A stretch of DNA of 37,535 nt from Gemmatimonadota bacterium (GCA_022563595.1 JADFNB010000030.1:1-37535); one strand, 5' to 3'; counted from the first letter of the stretch, positions 14,747 to 22,593 are shown. Notes: generated from the sequence alone by a model not told the origin. Made by a program: numbers and translations.

Positions 14747-15517
14747 GTGATACGGTTGATCCATTGGAACGACGCCGATGCGGCCGTGCGGGCGGAATCG
14801 TTGCGTCGCGCAGGCTACAAAGTGCAGTACGGTGCGATCGATGCCGCAGATCTACGCCGCTTGCGCGGGGCTCCCCCGACCGCTGTGGTCATCGACCTGT
14901 CACGGTTGCCGTCGCATGGGCGGGATGTGGCGTTGGCCCTGCGCCGATACAAGGCAACGCGCCATGTCCCGCTCATTTTCGTTGCTGGCGACCCGGAGAA
15001 GGTCGCGCGGCTCGAGCAGCTACTGCCGGATGCGGTGTACACGACGTGGAGTCGAATCCGCAGCTCGTTGAAGCGTGCTGTGGCGCATCCACCGTCCGGG
15101 CCCGTCGTTCCGTCATCGGCCCTCGCAGGCTACTCAGGTACCCCACTGGTCAAGAAGCTGGGCATCAAGGCGAATACCGTGGTCGCTTTGGTCGGCGCCC
15201 CTCCCGGGTTCGAGAAGACACTCGGCGCGCTGCCCGACGGGGTCAGGCTGCTGAGACAGGCACGGGGCCGCCGGGACCTGACACTCTGGTTCACGAAGTC
15301 GCGGATAGACCTCGAAGGACGCATCGACAAGATGGCGGTGGTGGGCAGCCGGGGGCTCTGGATCATCTGGCCGAAGCAGGCGTCTGGTGTGGTGACGGAC
15401 CTCTCCGGCAACATCGTGCGTGAGATTGGGCTCGCGGCTGGTCTCGTGGACTTCAAGATCTGCGCGGTGGACGCCACCTGGTCTGGTCTGCGGTTTGTGC
15501 AGCGCAAATCTCGGTAG
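14747..15517 (+). CDS. receiver-like plus DUF3052 protein
   Basis: The 256-residue product has two parts. Residues 1-115 look like a CheY-type fold (MIRLIHWNDADAAVRAESLR, PPTAVVIDLSRLPSHGRDVA, HVPLIFVAGDPEKVARLEQL), with Asp near residue 49 where a receiver has its phospho-Asp, but the acidic pair at the start is only partly present. Residues 130-256 are a DUF3052 domain (AGYSGTPLVKKLGIK, ALVGAPPGF, LWFTKSRIDLEGRIDKM, LWIIWPKQASGVVTDLSGN, and a SGLRFVQRK end). Whether it is phosphorylated is unknown. GTG start with GGGGAG just upstream. The fusion suggests a signalling role for DUF3052 here, which is inference. Confidence 0.8.
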   Translation: MIRLIHWNDADAAVRAESLRRAGYKVQYGAIDAADLRRLRGAPPTAVVIDLSRLPSHGRDVALALRRYKATRHVPLIFVAGDPEKVARLEQLLPDAVYTTWSRIRSSLKRAVAHPPSGPVVPSSALAGYSGTPLVKKLGIKANTVVALVGAPPGFEKTLGALPDGVRLLRQARGRRDLTLWFTKSRIDLEGRIDKMAVVGSRGLWIIWPKQASGVVTDLSGNIVREIGLAAGLVDFKICAVDATWSGLRFVQRKSR

Positions 15518-15524
15518 CGTGCCC

Positions 15525-16160
15525 ATGAGCGTCTCGGGTGGCAATACTGTGCGCGGCTGGATGAATGCCATGCTGCTCTCGGCGATCGACGCAGCAATGC
15601 ACCGTATCTACGGCACGCGCAAGCGTGAGCTGTTCGCGGATCTCCCGGCTACCGTCGTGGAGCTGGGCCCCGGCGTCGGCGCGAACCTTAGCTACTACAA
15701 GCCGGGCATGAAGCTGGTCGCATTCGAACCGGGTAGTGCGGTGCACGGGCAGCTCACGAGGCGTGCAGCCCGTTGCGGTATCGACCTGGAACTCCGCGGG
15801 ATCGCCGCGGAGGCGCTCGATTGTGAGACCGCCAGCGTCGATGTTGTGATATCGACGCTCGTGCTGTGCTCGGTGCGCGATCCGTCGCACGTGCTCCGCC
15901 AGGTACGACGAGTACTAAGACCGGAAGGACGGTTTCTCTTCATTGAACACGTGGCGGCACCGGCCGGCTCGGCACTGCGCGCCGTTCAGAACCTGGTACA
16001 CGGTCCGTGGCACTGGTGCTTTGAGGGGTGCAACACGAACCGCGACACGGCGGCTACGCTGGAGCGGGCGGGTTTCGCATCCCTCGAGATCGAGCGGTTT
16101 CGGGTCGGCTCGCCACTCGTCCCGGTCGCGCCACACATCGCGGGCGTCGCCGTTCGGTAA
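15525..16160 (+). CDS. class I SAM-dependent methyltransferase
   Basis: This 211-residue enzyme binds S-adenosylmethionine through VVELGPGVGANLSYY (motif I) and LVAFEPGSAVHGQL (motif II), followed by VDVVISTLVLCSVRDPSHVLRQV and VLRPEGRFLFIEHVAAP (motifs post-II and III). The C-terminal part WCFEGCNTNRDTAATLERAGF resembles the METTL7-like thiol methyltransferase group, where GCNxNRDT is common. The acceptor is not shown. ATG 15525 is preferred to upstream GTG codons that overlap the previous gene. Confidence 0.85.
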   Translation: MSVSGGNTVRGWMNAMLLSAIDAAMHRIYGTRKRELFADLPATVVELGPGVGANLSYYKPGMKLVAFEPGSAVHGQLTRRAARCGIDLELRGIAAEALDCETASVDVVISTLVLCSVRDPSHVLRQVRRVLRPEGRFLFIEHVAAPAGSALRAVQNLVHGPWHWCFEGCNTNRDTAATLERAGFASLEIERFRVGSPLVPVAPHIAGVAVR

Positions 16161-16172
16161 CCCGACCGGTGG

Positions 16173-16400
16173 GTGCAGGCCGGACTGACCACCTTCTCGA
16201 CGTTCGGCTACGAGACCATCGCGCTCGCGCGGGATGGAGATCAGCTGCGTGCGTTGGGCAACGTCATGCTCCACGTCGTTCTGGAACTGTCAGGCGTGTG
16301 GCTGGGCGTGTCGCTCAGCCGCGCTTGGCGAGGCGACCATGATTCTGCCGAGAGAAGGATTCTTACTGCGTATCTACATCGGCGAGGGAGATCGGCATGA
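16173..16400 (+). pseudogene. 3' half of a fluoride exporter gene (crcB/fluC)
   Basis: Translation from 16173 gives QAGLTTFSTFGYETIALARD and then NVMLHVVLELSGVWLGVSLS. This is the second half of CrcB/FluC with the conserved GxTTFSTFxxE stretch that lines the fluoride pore (Phe box) and the last membrane helix. The first two helices, about 70 residues, are missing and are not found upstream, where the methyltransferase gene ends 12 bases earlier. A channel needs all four helices in each subunit, so this copy should be inactive. The frame runs on through the DUF190-like start in another frame. Confidence 0.75.
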
Positions 16401-16653
16401 GAATCGACCTCTACCTCTCTTCGAGTGGCTGGTGCGCAGGGTGCGCGAGCACGGTCTCGCCGGTGCAACCGTATTGCTGCTATCCTATGGCGCGTGGAAG
16501 ACGGTCGACGGTCTCATCATGGCCGAGCTGCCGTGGACCATTAAGGCTGCGATCTTCGCCGTATTGGTGGGGTTCATCATCCTGCTGGTCTCGGTCATCC
16601 GCGAAAAGCTCTTCACCCATCGGAGAAACCCATACAAGGACATCGTCCAATGA
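16339..16653 (+). CDS. DUF190 N-terminus joined to an unrelated membrane segment
   Basis: Residues 1-48 (MILPREGFLLRIYIGEGDRH ... EWLVRRVREHGLAGATVL) match the start of DUF190 proteins, which are often encoded next to crcB. A normal DUF190 continues with a GIMGFG-type core; here the sequence instead becomes SYGAWKTVDGLIMAELPW, then a long hydrophobic helix (AAIFAVLVGFIILLVSVI) and a RREKL..HRRNPYKDI tail resembling a different small membrane protein. The 104-residue product is therefore likely a fusion created by a deletion. Its stop overlaps the start of the YbjQ gene (ATGA), so translation is coupled. Confidence 0.65.
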   Translation: MILPREGFLLRIYIGEGDRHENRPLPLFEWLVRRVREHGLAGATVLLLSYGAWKTVDGLIMAELPWTIKAAIFAVLVGFIILLVSVIREKLFTHRRNPYKDIVQ

Positions 16654-16916
16654 TCATCACTCCAGCGGCGTCAATCGCCGGACATCGCGTCGTCAAGACA
16701 CTCGGGCTGGTCGGCGGGGAGATAGAAGAATACACCAAGATGATGGCGGAAGCCCGGGAACATGCGCTCGACCGCCCGCAGAATGAAGCTGAGAAGATGG
16801 GCGCCAATGCCGTCACCGACCTCCGGTTCTCGACTTCGTATGTAATGGGGGCTGCTTCCGAGGTCCTGGTCTTCGGCAATGCCGTGGTGATCGAGCCGGA
16901 GGCGAAGCATGCGTGA
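16650..16916 (+). CDS. YbjQ (DUF74) family protein with internal deletion
   Basis: The 88-residue product has the YbjQ/PF01906 fold, a small pentameric protein often called heavy-metal-binding by similarity. HRVVKTLGLV (residues 11-20) passes straight into GGEIEEYTKMMAEAREHAL, and EAEKMGANAVTDLRFSTSYV and ASEVLVFGNAVVIEP follow. Family members have about 22 extra residues (RGNTVRAR...GRDI...LRNIV) between LGLV and GGE, so one strand and helix are missing. Whether it still folds is unclear. Start is ATG, overlapping the upstream stop (ATGA); its own stop overlaps the next start by 8 bases. Confidence 0.75.
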   Translation: MIITPAASIAGHRVVKTLGLVGGEIEEYTKMMAEAREHALDRPQNEAEKMGANAVTDLRFSTSYVMGAASEVLVFGNAVVIEPEAKHA

Positions 16917-18333
16917 CATGCTACGGGGTGTGCTGGTTGCAGGGATGGCGGTGATGAGCCTCGAGATAGCGGCCACACCGGCCGTGGGGCAGCAGATCGA
17001 CGGGTCGTGGCGCGGCTCGGTCAGCGTCATGGGCCAGGTCATTCCGTTCGTCGTGCATTTCGCAACCGCCGACGGTGCGCTCGGGGCCACAATCGACATT
17101 CAGGGTGTGAGCGGGTTGGCGCTCAAGAGCGTCACCTGGGAGCACCCTGCCGTGCACTTCGAGCTGGAAGCGGGACCGGGTATCGCCGTATGGGATGGCG
17201 AGCTCGCCGATGACAGTATCGCCGGATCATTCACACAGGCCGGTGTCACCGGCACGTTCTCGATGGTGCGTGCCCGGGAAGATGTCGGTGAGGAGGAGCC
17301 GCCGCCCTACGGGGAAGAGGAAGTCCAGTTCACGAACGGGGAGATCACGCTCGCCGGCACCCTGACCGTCCCGCCCAGTCCCGGACCGCATCCCGCGGTG
17401 GTTATGATCACCGGCAGCGGGCCCCAGAATCGGGACGAGGAGCTGTTTCCGGACTACAAACCGTTTCGAGTCATCGCCGATCATCTCACACGGCACGGCA
17501 TCGCCGTGCTGCGGTACGACGACCGGGGTGTGGGCGGCTCAACCGGAAGCGTCACCGAGGCGACATCGGCCGATTTCGCGGGCGACGTGCTGGCCGCCGT
17601 GGCGTTCCTGAGGTCCCGGCCCGAGATAGCGGCTGGGCAAATCGGAGTGCTGGGGCACAGCGAGGGTGGCATCGTGGGGCCGCTGGCGGCTACGCGTTCG
17701 GACGACATCGCGTTTGTCATCATGCTCGCCGGCCCCGGCCTTAACGGTGAACAGATCCTGTATGCGCAGGGTGAGTTGATCGTCCGCGCGGGTGGTGGTG
17801 ACGACGACGCGGTCGCGCGGCAGCGCGCGTTGCAGCAACGGATCTTCACGGCGATCCGGACCGACCGGGGATGGGACGAGGTGCGCGATATGATCGCTGC
17901 ACAGATCGAGGAGAGTCTGGCATCCATGACCGTCGAGCAGCGTGAGGCGATCGAGGACGACGACGCATTCATTCAGCGATTGGTCGAAGCGCAGATCGGA
18001 CAGATCCGGAGCAAATGGTTCCGGTTCTTCATCGATCACGACCCGCTCCCGGTACTGGAGCGCGTGCGGGTTCCGATCCTCGGGCTGTTCGGCGAACTCG
18101 ATCTCCAGGTGCCCGCCGAGCAGAACCGGGATGCGATCCGGGAGGCTCTCGAGCGCTCCGGCCATCCGGACTACATGCTCCGCATCCTGCCGGGGGTCAA
18201 CCACCTTTTCATTCCGGCTACGACCGGCAGCCCGAGCGAGTATGCCACGCTCGACAAGGAGTTCGCGCCGGGGTTCCTCGACCTGATTGCCGAGTGGATT
18301 CTGGCCCGTACCCGAGCGGCGCCGGCTCCCTAG
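16909..18333 (+). CDS. exported alpha/beta hydrolase (esterase-like)
   Basis: This 474-residue protein has a signal peptide (LVAGMAVMSLEIAATPAVGQ). Residues 30-120 form a small beta-domain of the kind seen before alpha/beta hydrolase domains of this class (GSWRGSV ... IAGSFTQAGVTGTFSMVR). The catalytic domain starts near 140 and shows VVMITGSGPQNRDE (oxyanion region), YDDRGVGGS, the nucleophile elbow GHSEGG (Ser 251), an acid in GELDLQVP and a base in GVNHLF. It should act in the periplasm on ester or peptide-ester bonds; the substrate is unknown. Start overlaps the YbjQ stop, suggesting an operon. Confidence 0.85.
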   Translation: MRDMLRGVLVAGMAVMSLEIAATPAVGQQIDGSWRGSVSVMGQVIPFVVHFATADGALGATIDIQGVSGLALKSVTWEHPAVHFELEAGPGIAVWDGELADDSIAGSFTQAGVTGTFSMVRAREDVGEEEPPPYGEEEVQFTNGEITLAGTLTVPPSPGPHPAVVMITGSGPQNRDEELFPDYKPFRVIADHLTRHGIAVLRYDDRGVGGSTGSVTEATSADFAGDVLAAVAFLRSRPEIAAGQIGVLGHSEGGIVGPLAATRSDDIAFVIMLAGPGLNGEQILYAQGELIVRAGGGDDDAVARQRALQQRIFTAIRTDRGWDEVRDMIAAQIEESLASMTVEQREAIEDDDAFIQRLVEAQIGQIRSKWFRFFIDHDPLPVLERVRVPILGLFGELDLQVPAEQNRDAIREALERSGHPDYMLRILPGVNHLFIPATTGSPSEYATLDKEFAPGFLDLIAEWILARTRAAPAP

Positions 18334-18403
18334 CCGAACGGGGTCGGCCCGCGGGCGTACCTATGGGCCAGCCCTTCCCGCGGTGTTCCGCGACACCTCA
18401 TTT

Positions 18404-18431
18404 TTGACTGATCGGGACTCGTCTGTTAGAT
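18404..18431 (+). promoter_or_regulatory. candidate sigma-70-type promoter
   Basis: TTGACT (18404-18409) and TTAGAT (18426-18431) are separated by 16 bases, 65 bases upstream of the DUF3311 start, in an otherwise gene-free gap of 162 bases. It would drive the symporter pair. The spacing is one short of optimal. Confidence 0.4.
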
Positions 18432-18495
18432 CCCAATGTCGCCAACCCGGTAGATCTGTGACATCAAGCATGCAGCCGACAGAGGTCGAACGGAC

Positions 18496-18690
18496 GTGAA
18501 GCGCGCCACGTGGGTCGCCGGCATCTACTTCGTGGCCATGGCGGTCGGCGTCACGTTTCCGGGGATCGTGCCGTTCAACAGGGCGAGGCCGTTCGTATTG
18601 GGTGTTCCGTTCGTCTTCGCCTGGTACCTGGCTTGGGTGGTCGGTGCCTTCATCGTATTCCTCTATCTTTACCGGACGTCGAGCAAGTGA
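18496..18690 (+). CDS. DUF3311 small membrane protein (symporter partner)
   Basis: This 64-residue protein has two membrane helices (VAGIYFVAMAVGVTFPGIVP and FVFAWYLAWVVGAFIVFLYL). DUF3311 proteins are normally encoded directly before sodium:solute symporters, as here, and are thought to be accessory subunits. The TGA overlaps the GTG of the symporter gene, so both are translated together. Confidence 0.85.
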   Translation: MKRATWVAGIYFVAMAVGVTFPGIVPFNRARPFVLGVPFVFAWYLAWVVGAFIVFLYLYRTSSK

Positions 18691-20165
18691 CCGACTGGCA
18701 CGTCGTCGTCACGGTTGTGGGTGCGTACCTAGGGGTGAGTCTTTGGGTCGGATTGCGGGCTGGGTCGCGCTCTTCCGATTCGGTGGCTGGGTACGTGGCG
18801 GGCGACCGCGGTTTCGGGACCCTCGTCATGTACTTCGTGACGGGCGCCAGCATCTACTCCGCATTCGCCTTTCTGGGCGGGCCCGGCTGGACGTACAGCC
18901 GCGGCGCCGCGGCGTTCTACATCCTCGCCTACGGCGTGCTCGGCATGGCTCCGTACTACGCGTTGGGCCCCTGGGCAGCCCGGCTCGGTCGTAGGTATGG
19001 GTACGTAACGCAGGCAGCGATGCTCGCGCACCGATATCAGAACCGGTGGGTCGCCGTCGTCGCGGGTGTGGTGAGCGTGATTGCCATGATTCCTTATGTC
19101 GCACTCCAAATGCGGGGCGCCGGTATCGTATTCGAGCAGGTGACCGATGGGCACGTCCCGCTGTGGGCGGGTGCGGCGATCGCCTACACCGTGGTGCTGG
19201 TGTACGTATGGCGCAGCGGCGTTCTGGGTGTCGCCTGGACCAACGTCTTCCAGGGCGTGTTCATGGTGGTGATTGCATGGATTCTCGGGCTTTACCTCCC
19301 CTACAAGCTCTACGGCGGGATCGGGGCGATGTTCGAGCAGATTGAGGCCGTCCGCCCGGAATTGCTGACCGTTCCCGGCCTCGACGCGGCGGGGAACGCC
19401 TGGTCGCGGGGTGCGTTCAGCTCGGCGCTTCTCGTCTCTGCGATCGGGTTCATGATGTGGCCGCATCTGTTCATGAAAGCGTTTGCGGCGAAGGACGACG
19501 CGACGATCCGCCGCACGATCGTGCTGTTCCCGACGTTCCAACTGTTTCTCTTCCCGCTCTTCATCGTGGGATATGCCGGGGTGTTGTACGGGTCGCAGCC
19601 GAGCAGCCCGGACGCTGTGATGCCGCACATCATTCTCACGTCGGGGCTTCCGGCGGTGGTGGTAGGGCTGTTTTGTGCTGGTGGGCTCGCCGCGTCCATG
19701 TCGACGGGTGACGCGCTGGTGCACGGTGCGGCGTCGATCGCGGTGGTGGATGTTTATGCGAGCGGGCGCGACAGCCGGTTGAACGACCACGATCGGCGCA
19801 CGCTGATCCGCTGGATGGCGATAGTGGTCGGCGTTCTGAGCTACGGGATCGCGATGACGAGCGGCCGGTCGCTGGTGGGACTGCTGCTCGCGGCCTATGG
19901 CGCGGTGGTGCAGCTGGCGCCGGCGGTGTACGGAGCGTTTCTGTGGCGCCGTGCCACTGCGGCCGGCGCGATCGCGGGGTTGCTGGTCGGCATCTCGGTG
20001 ACCGGAGTCCTGGTGATCCAACCCGACTGGCGGCCGCTCGGCGTCCACGAGGGTTTGGTCGGTTTGCTGGCGAATCTTGCGACGTACATAGGCGTCTCGC
20101 TCGCCACGCGACAACCGGACCGCGACCATGTGGTCGAGTGGCTCGGGGTCAGCCGAAAAGCATGA
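18687..20165 (+). CDS. sodium:solute symporter family transporter
   Basis: This 492-residue inner-membrane permease has about 13 helices and belongs to the SSS family (LeuT fold). The opening VVVTVVGAYLGVSLWVGLRAG, FVTGASIYSAFAFLGGPGW, MLAHRYQNRW, AWTNVFQGVFMVVIAWILGL and CAGGLAASMSTGDALVHGAAS are family landmarks; the last is the region that helps form the sodium site. Substrates in the family include acetate, propionate, proline and pantothenate; the DUF3311 partner suits an organic acid, but this is inference. Start GTG overlaps the DUF3311 stop. Confidence 0.9.
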   Translation: MTDWHVVVTVVGAYLGVSLWVGLRAGSRSSDSVAGYVAGDRGFGTLVMYFVTGASIYSAFAFLGGPGWTYSRGAAAFYILAYGVLGMAPYYALGPWAARLGRRYGYVTQAAMLAHRYQNRWVAVVAGVVSVIAMIPYVALQMRGAGIVFEQVTDGHVPLWAGAAIAYTVVLVYVWRSGVLGVAWTNVFQGVFMVVIAWILGLYLPYKLYGGIGAMFEQIEAVRPELLTVPGLDAAGNAWSRGAFSSALLVSAIGFMMWPHLFMKAFAAKDDATIRRTIVLFPTFQLFLFPLFIVGYAGVLYGSQPSSPDAVMPHIILTSGLPAVVVGLFCAGGLAASMSTGDALVHGAASIAVVDVYASGRDSRLNDHDRRTLIRWMAIVVGVLSYGIAMTSGRSLVGLLLAAYGAVVQLAPAVYGAFLWRRATAAGAIAGLLVGISVTGVLVIQPDWRPLGVHEGLVGLLANLATYIGVSLATRQPDRDHVVEWLGVSRKA

Positions 20166-20286
20166 ACGATCCCAGCCGACGTCTCGCCTTCAACGCGCCC
20201 GCGGCGAGGCCGTGGAGCCTCGAGGTGGGGCGGGTAGCGGGGCGGGCTGATATCATTCCGATATTGTCGCAGGCGTTTGGAGGACG

Positions 20287-21195
20287 ATGAGGATCATGAC
20301 GTGGTGCAGGGTACTGTGCTTGACGGTGCTGGGGTCGCCGTTCGTGGTGCTGTTGGCGCAGTCGAATGAGCGACCGGGCGACGACCAATCGGTCCGTGTG
20401 CTGCTCGTGACGGCCCACCCTGATGACGACGCCGCGTTCGCGGCCACGGTATATCGCATCACACATCATCTTGGCGGAATCGTCGATCTCGCGCTCGTGA
20501 CCGACGGGAGCGGCGGGTTCCGTTACGCGACCCTGGCGGAGCCGATCTACAACATCGAACTGACGAACGAGGCGGTCGCTCGGGAATATCTCCCGGCGAT
20601 CCGTAAGCGCGAGCTGATGGCGGGTGGAGCCATTGTGGGGATTCGCAACTACTTCTTTCTCGACCAGCTCGACGGCGGCTACACGCTCGACGCAGACACC
20701 GTGCTCGGCGCCGTGTGGGACACGGCGTCGGTGCGGGAGCGGCTGAGCCAGATCATGACACGCGGATCGTATGACGTAGTCGTGGGCCTGCTGCCGTTCG
20801 AGCAGACGCATGGTCATCACAAGTCAGCGACGATCATGGCGCTCCACGCCACACAATCACTGGCACCTGCGCGCCGGCCCATCGTGTTGGGCGGTTTCGT
20901 GTGCCCGCTGGACCGGGCCGAGGAGATGCGGTTCGAGGGTCTTGCAGGCTACCCGCTCACGCTCGTGGCGTCGGGTCGCCCGCTTGCACGGTTCGACCGC
21001 ACGCGGAAGTTTGGCTACAACGACCGGCTCGACTATAGGATCGTGGTCAACTGGGTTATCGCCGAGCACAAGTCACAGGGAACGATGCAGCTGCTGATGA
21101 ACCGCGGCGAGGTCGAGTGTTTCTGGTACTTCGATGCAAACGGGGAGGCCGGGAAAGAATGGGTGGTGGAGCTGTTCGATCGATTACGAGACTAA
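20287..21195 (+). CDS. exported PIG-L family deacetylase
   Basis: PIG-L/LmbE proteins are zinc hydrolases that remove acetyl groups from N-acetyl-glucosaminyl compounds. A signal peptide is present (CRVLCLTVLGSPFVVLLAQS). Zinc ligands appear as the AHPDDD motif (residues about 44-49) and THGHH (about 177-181). VTDGSGGF is the third conserved block. Length 302 fits. GGAGG precedes the ATG. Its stop overlaps the end of the opposite-strand merB fragment by 4 bases, marking a tight convergent junction where the mer segment meets the backbone. The real substrate is not known. Confidence 0.86.
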   Translation: MRIMTWCRVLCLTVLGSPFVVLLAQSNERPGDDQSVRVLLVTAHPDDDAAFAATVYRITHHLGGIVDLALVTDGSGGFRYATLAEPIYNIELTNEAVAREYLPAIRKRELMAGGAIVGIRNYFFLDQLDGGYTLDADTVLGAVWDTASVRERLSQIMTRGSYDVVVGLLPFEQTHGHHKSATIMALHATQSLAPARRPIVLGGFVCPLDRAEEMRFEGLAGYPLTLVASGRPLARFDRTRKFGYNDRLDYRIVVNWVIAEHKSQGTMQLLMNRGEVECFWYFDANGEAGKEWVVELFDRLRD

Positions 21196-21374
21196 TGCAC
21201 CGACAGCCCGAGCGGCTCTGCCAGGCGCCCCTTGGAGAGCGGGTCGCCGGCGGCCAGGAGCCGGTAGAGGGTAAGGGCAAGCCGTTGCTCTTCCTGGGTG
21301 AACGTCGGGAGCGCGTCCAGCAGTTGCTCGGTCATGGCGTCGAGCGATGGTGTGGTGCACTTGGGCGATGTCAA
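21192..21374 (-). pseudogene. merB: truncated organomercurial lyase (merB 5' fragment)
   Basis: Sixty residues from a TTG start that overlaps the merP stop as TTGA. The sequence LLDALPTFTQEEQRLALTLYRLLAAGDPLSKGRLAEPLGLSV matches the N-terminal winged-helix part of MerB (typical length about 210). All catalytic residues (two Cys and an Asp that attack the carbon-mercury bond) lie in the missing part, so the product cannot cleave organomercurials. Truncation occurs where the PIG-L gene ends on the other strand, consistent with a recombination breakpoint. Confidence 0.7.
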
Positions 21375-21796
21375 GTTCCCTTTGGGGCCTGAGCCCCGTT
21401 TGTCGTATCGGCGGTGATCACGGAGGCGGTGAACCCCGTCATCCGTTCCAGCTCCGTAATGAACTTGGCCGCGGACGTCGCCTCCGGGTCGAACACCACC
21501 GTTCCTCTTCCTTCCTCGTAGGACACGTCTGCACTCTCCACGCCTTCAACACGTTTCAAGACCACCCGGGCCGTAGTGGCGCAACTCGTTCAGGTCATGC
21601 CACTAATGGACAGGAGCACGCGCGTACGCCCGCTCGGCACGGCGTCCATCGCTTCCATGGTGGCGGCGGATGTAGGGGCGTCCATATCGCCGGCGTGTTC
21701 GTGGCCGGCCATATGCTCGTGGTCGTGACGCGGGATCTGAGAAAGAATTCCCAGCACCAGGACCGCGCCTACCGCCCCCCATTGGAGTTTCGACAT
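21371..21796 (-). CDS. merP: MerP-type periplasmic mercury-binding protein, with in-frame TGA at the first Cys of GMTCxxC
   Basis: The gene has a strong Shine-Dalgarno (GGAGG seven bases before ATG). Residues 1-20 form a signal anchor, residues 24-38 are His/Asp-rich (HDHEHMAGHEHAGDMD), and residues 59-141 are an HMA metal-binding domain. Codon 69 (21592-21590) is TGA exactly where GMTCxxC has its first Cys: the motif reads GMT-TGA-TSC. The frame continues unbroken through ARVVLKRVEGVESADVSYEE and GTVVFDPEATSAAKFI to a proper TGA stop at 21373-21371, which overlaps merB. Read as selenocysteine, MerP would have a Sec/Cys pair for Hg(II). Otherwise it is a nonsense mutant of 68 residues. The feature covers the full readthrough form. 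Confidence 0.7.
21561..21580 (-). promoter_or_regulatory. candidate bacterial SECIS hairpin downstream of the merP TGA
   Basis: On the - strand, GCCAC (21580-21576) pairs with GTGGT (21565-21561). An inner CG/CG pair closes a 3-base GCC loop that starts with G. The loop begins 19 bases after the TGA, within the usual 16-37-base window for bacterial SECIS elements. The stem is short and in a GC-rich gene, so the hairpin could be fortuitous. Confidence 0.35.
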
Positions 21797-21823
21797 CGTG
21801 CTACCTCCGTAGTCTGGCGAAGC

Positions 21824-22588
21824 TCAAGCTGCGGACGCCTCCGCCGCGGCCACACGTCGGCGGCCCAAAAGGAAAGGCAGGAGCCAGTCGCGATCCTCGT
21901 CGCGCAGGAACGTCTGGATCAAGAGGCCCATCGCCATCCCGAAGAAGATGTGGGCCACGAACGTCAATAGAAAGAGTTGCGGCCAGGCGTAGTTCCTTCC
22001 GAAGATCCCGACCATCGGGCCCATCGGTGGGCCTAGCATCATGCCCAGCTCGAGCACCTGCGCCCAGATGCCGGCCCACAGCACCGCGCTCAGGTACGAG
22101 GATCGTTTGCCCCACACGAACGCATAGAGCAGGCCGAAGCTGGCGCCGTTCAGATAGTGGACCACTACGCCCACCGGATAATAGAAAGCGAAGTTGGGAC
22201 TGCCAGTGGCCATCTTCCCGAACATCACCGGCGTGTCGGCTGGCAGCCATCCGTGGATGACCCCGGCGCCCCGCACGGCGTCGAGCGCGATCGTGGCCAC
22301 GGCACCCATCCCCGCGCCTACGATGATGCGGCGGTACAGGTCGGGGTACCGTCTCCGTGTATGCAGTGTGATCCCGATCAGTATGAGGAGCGCCGGCACG
22401 AGCACGAACGGGATGTACCACCTGGCGAACTCGTGCGCCACGGCGATGATGCGTGGTCCGAGGTCGATCGCCTTGTAGTACTCGGAGTACCCGAACGACA
22501 GCGTCACGAGTTGGATTGGGATGGCGCCGCCCGTGATGAAAGCGAGCGTTGCCAGCGCCGTTCGGCGATTGTACCGAGTGCCCGTCAT
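21824..22588 (-). CDS. six-helix membrane protein in mer operon, unknown
   Basis: This 254-residue integral membrane protein has about six to seven hydrophobic helices (for example ALATLAFITGGAIPIQLVTL, WYIPFVLVPALLILIGITLH, LFLLTFVAHIFFGMAMGLLI). It lacks Cys residues, so it is not a MerC/MerF-like thiol carrier. It has several His near helix ends (AHEFARWY, VVHYLN, VAHIFF) that could bind metal. It starts 5 bases after the DUF302 gene and is 27 bases before merP, so it is surely co-transcribed. I do not recognise a characterised family. Confidence 0.7.
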   Translation of the reverse strand: MTGTRYNRRTALATLAFITGGAIPIQLVTLSFGYSEYYKAIDLGPRIIAVAHEFARWYIPFVLVPALLILIGITLHTRRRYPDLYRRIIVGAGMGAVATIALDAVRGAGVIHGWLPADTPVMFGKMATGSPNFAFYYPVGVVVHYLNGASFGLLYAFVWGKRSSYLSAVLWAGIWAQVLELGMMLGPPMGPMVGIFGRNYAWPQLFLLTFVAHIFFGMAMGLLIQTFLRDEDRDWLLPFLLGRRRVAAAEASAA

Positions 22589-22593
22589 CGCGG

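Noticed and set aside
18729-20129. Long - strand frame of 466 codons opposite the symporter
   Set aside because: A composition artefact of GC-rich DNA: it is His/Arg/Pro-rich without domains, and the + strand encodes a clear membrane transporter.
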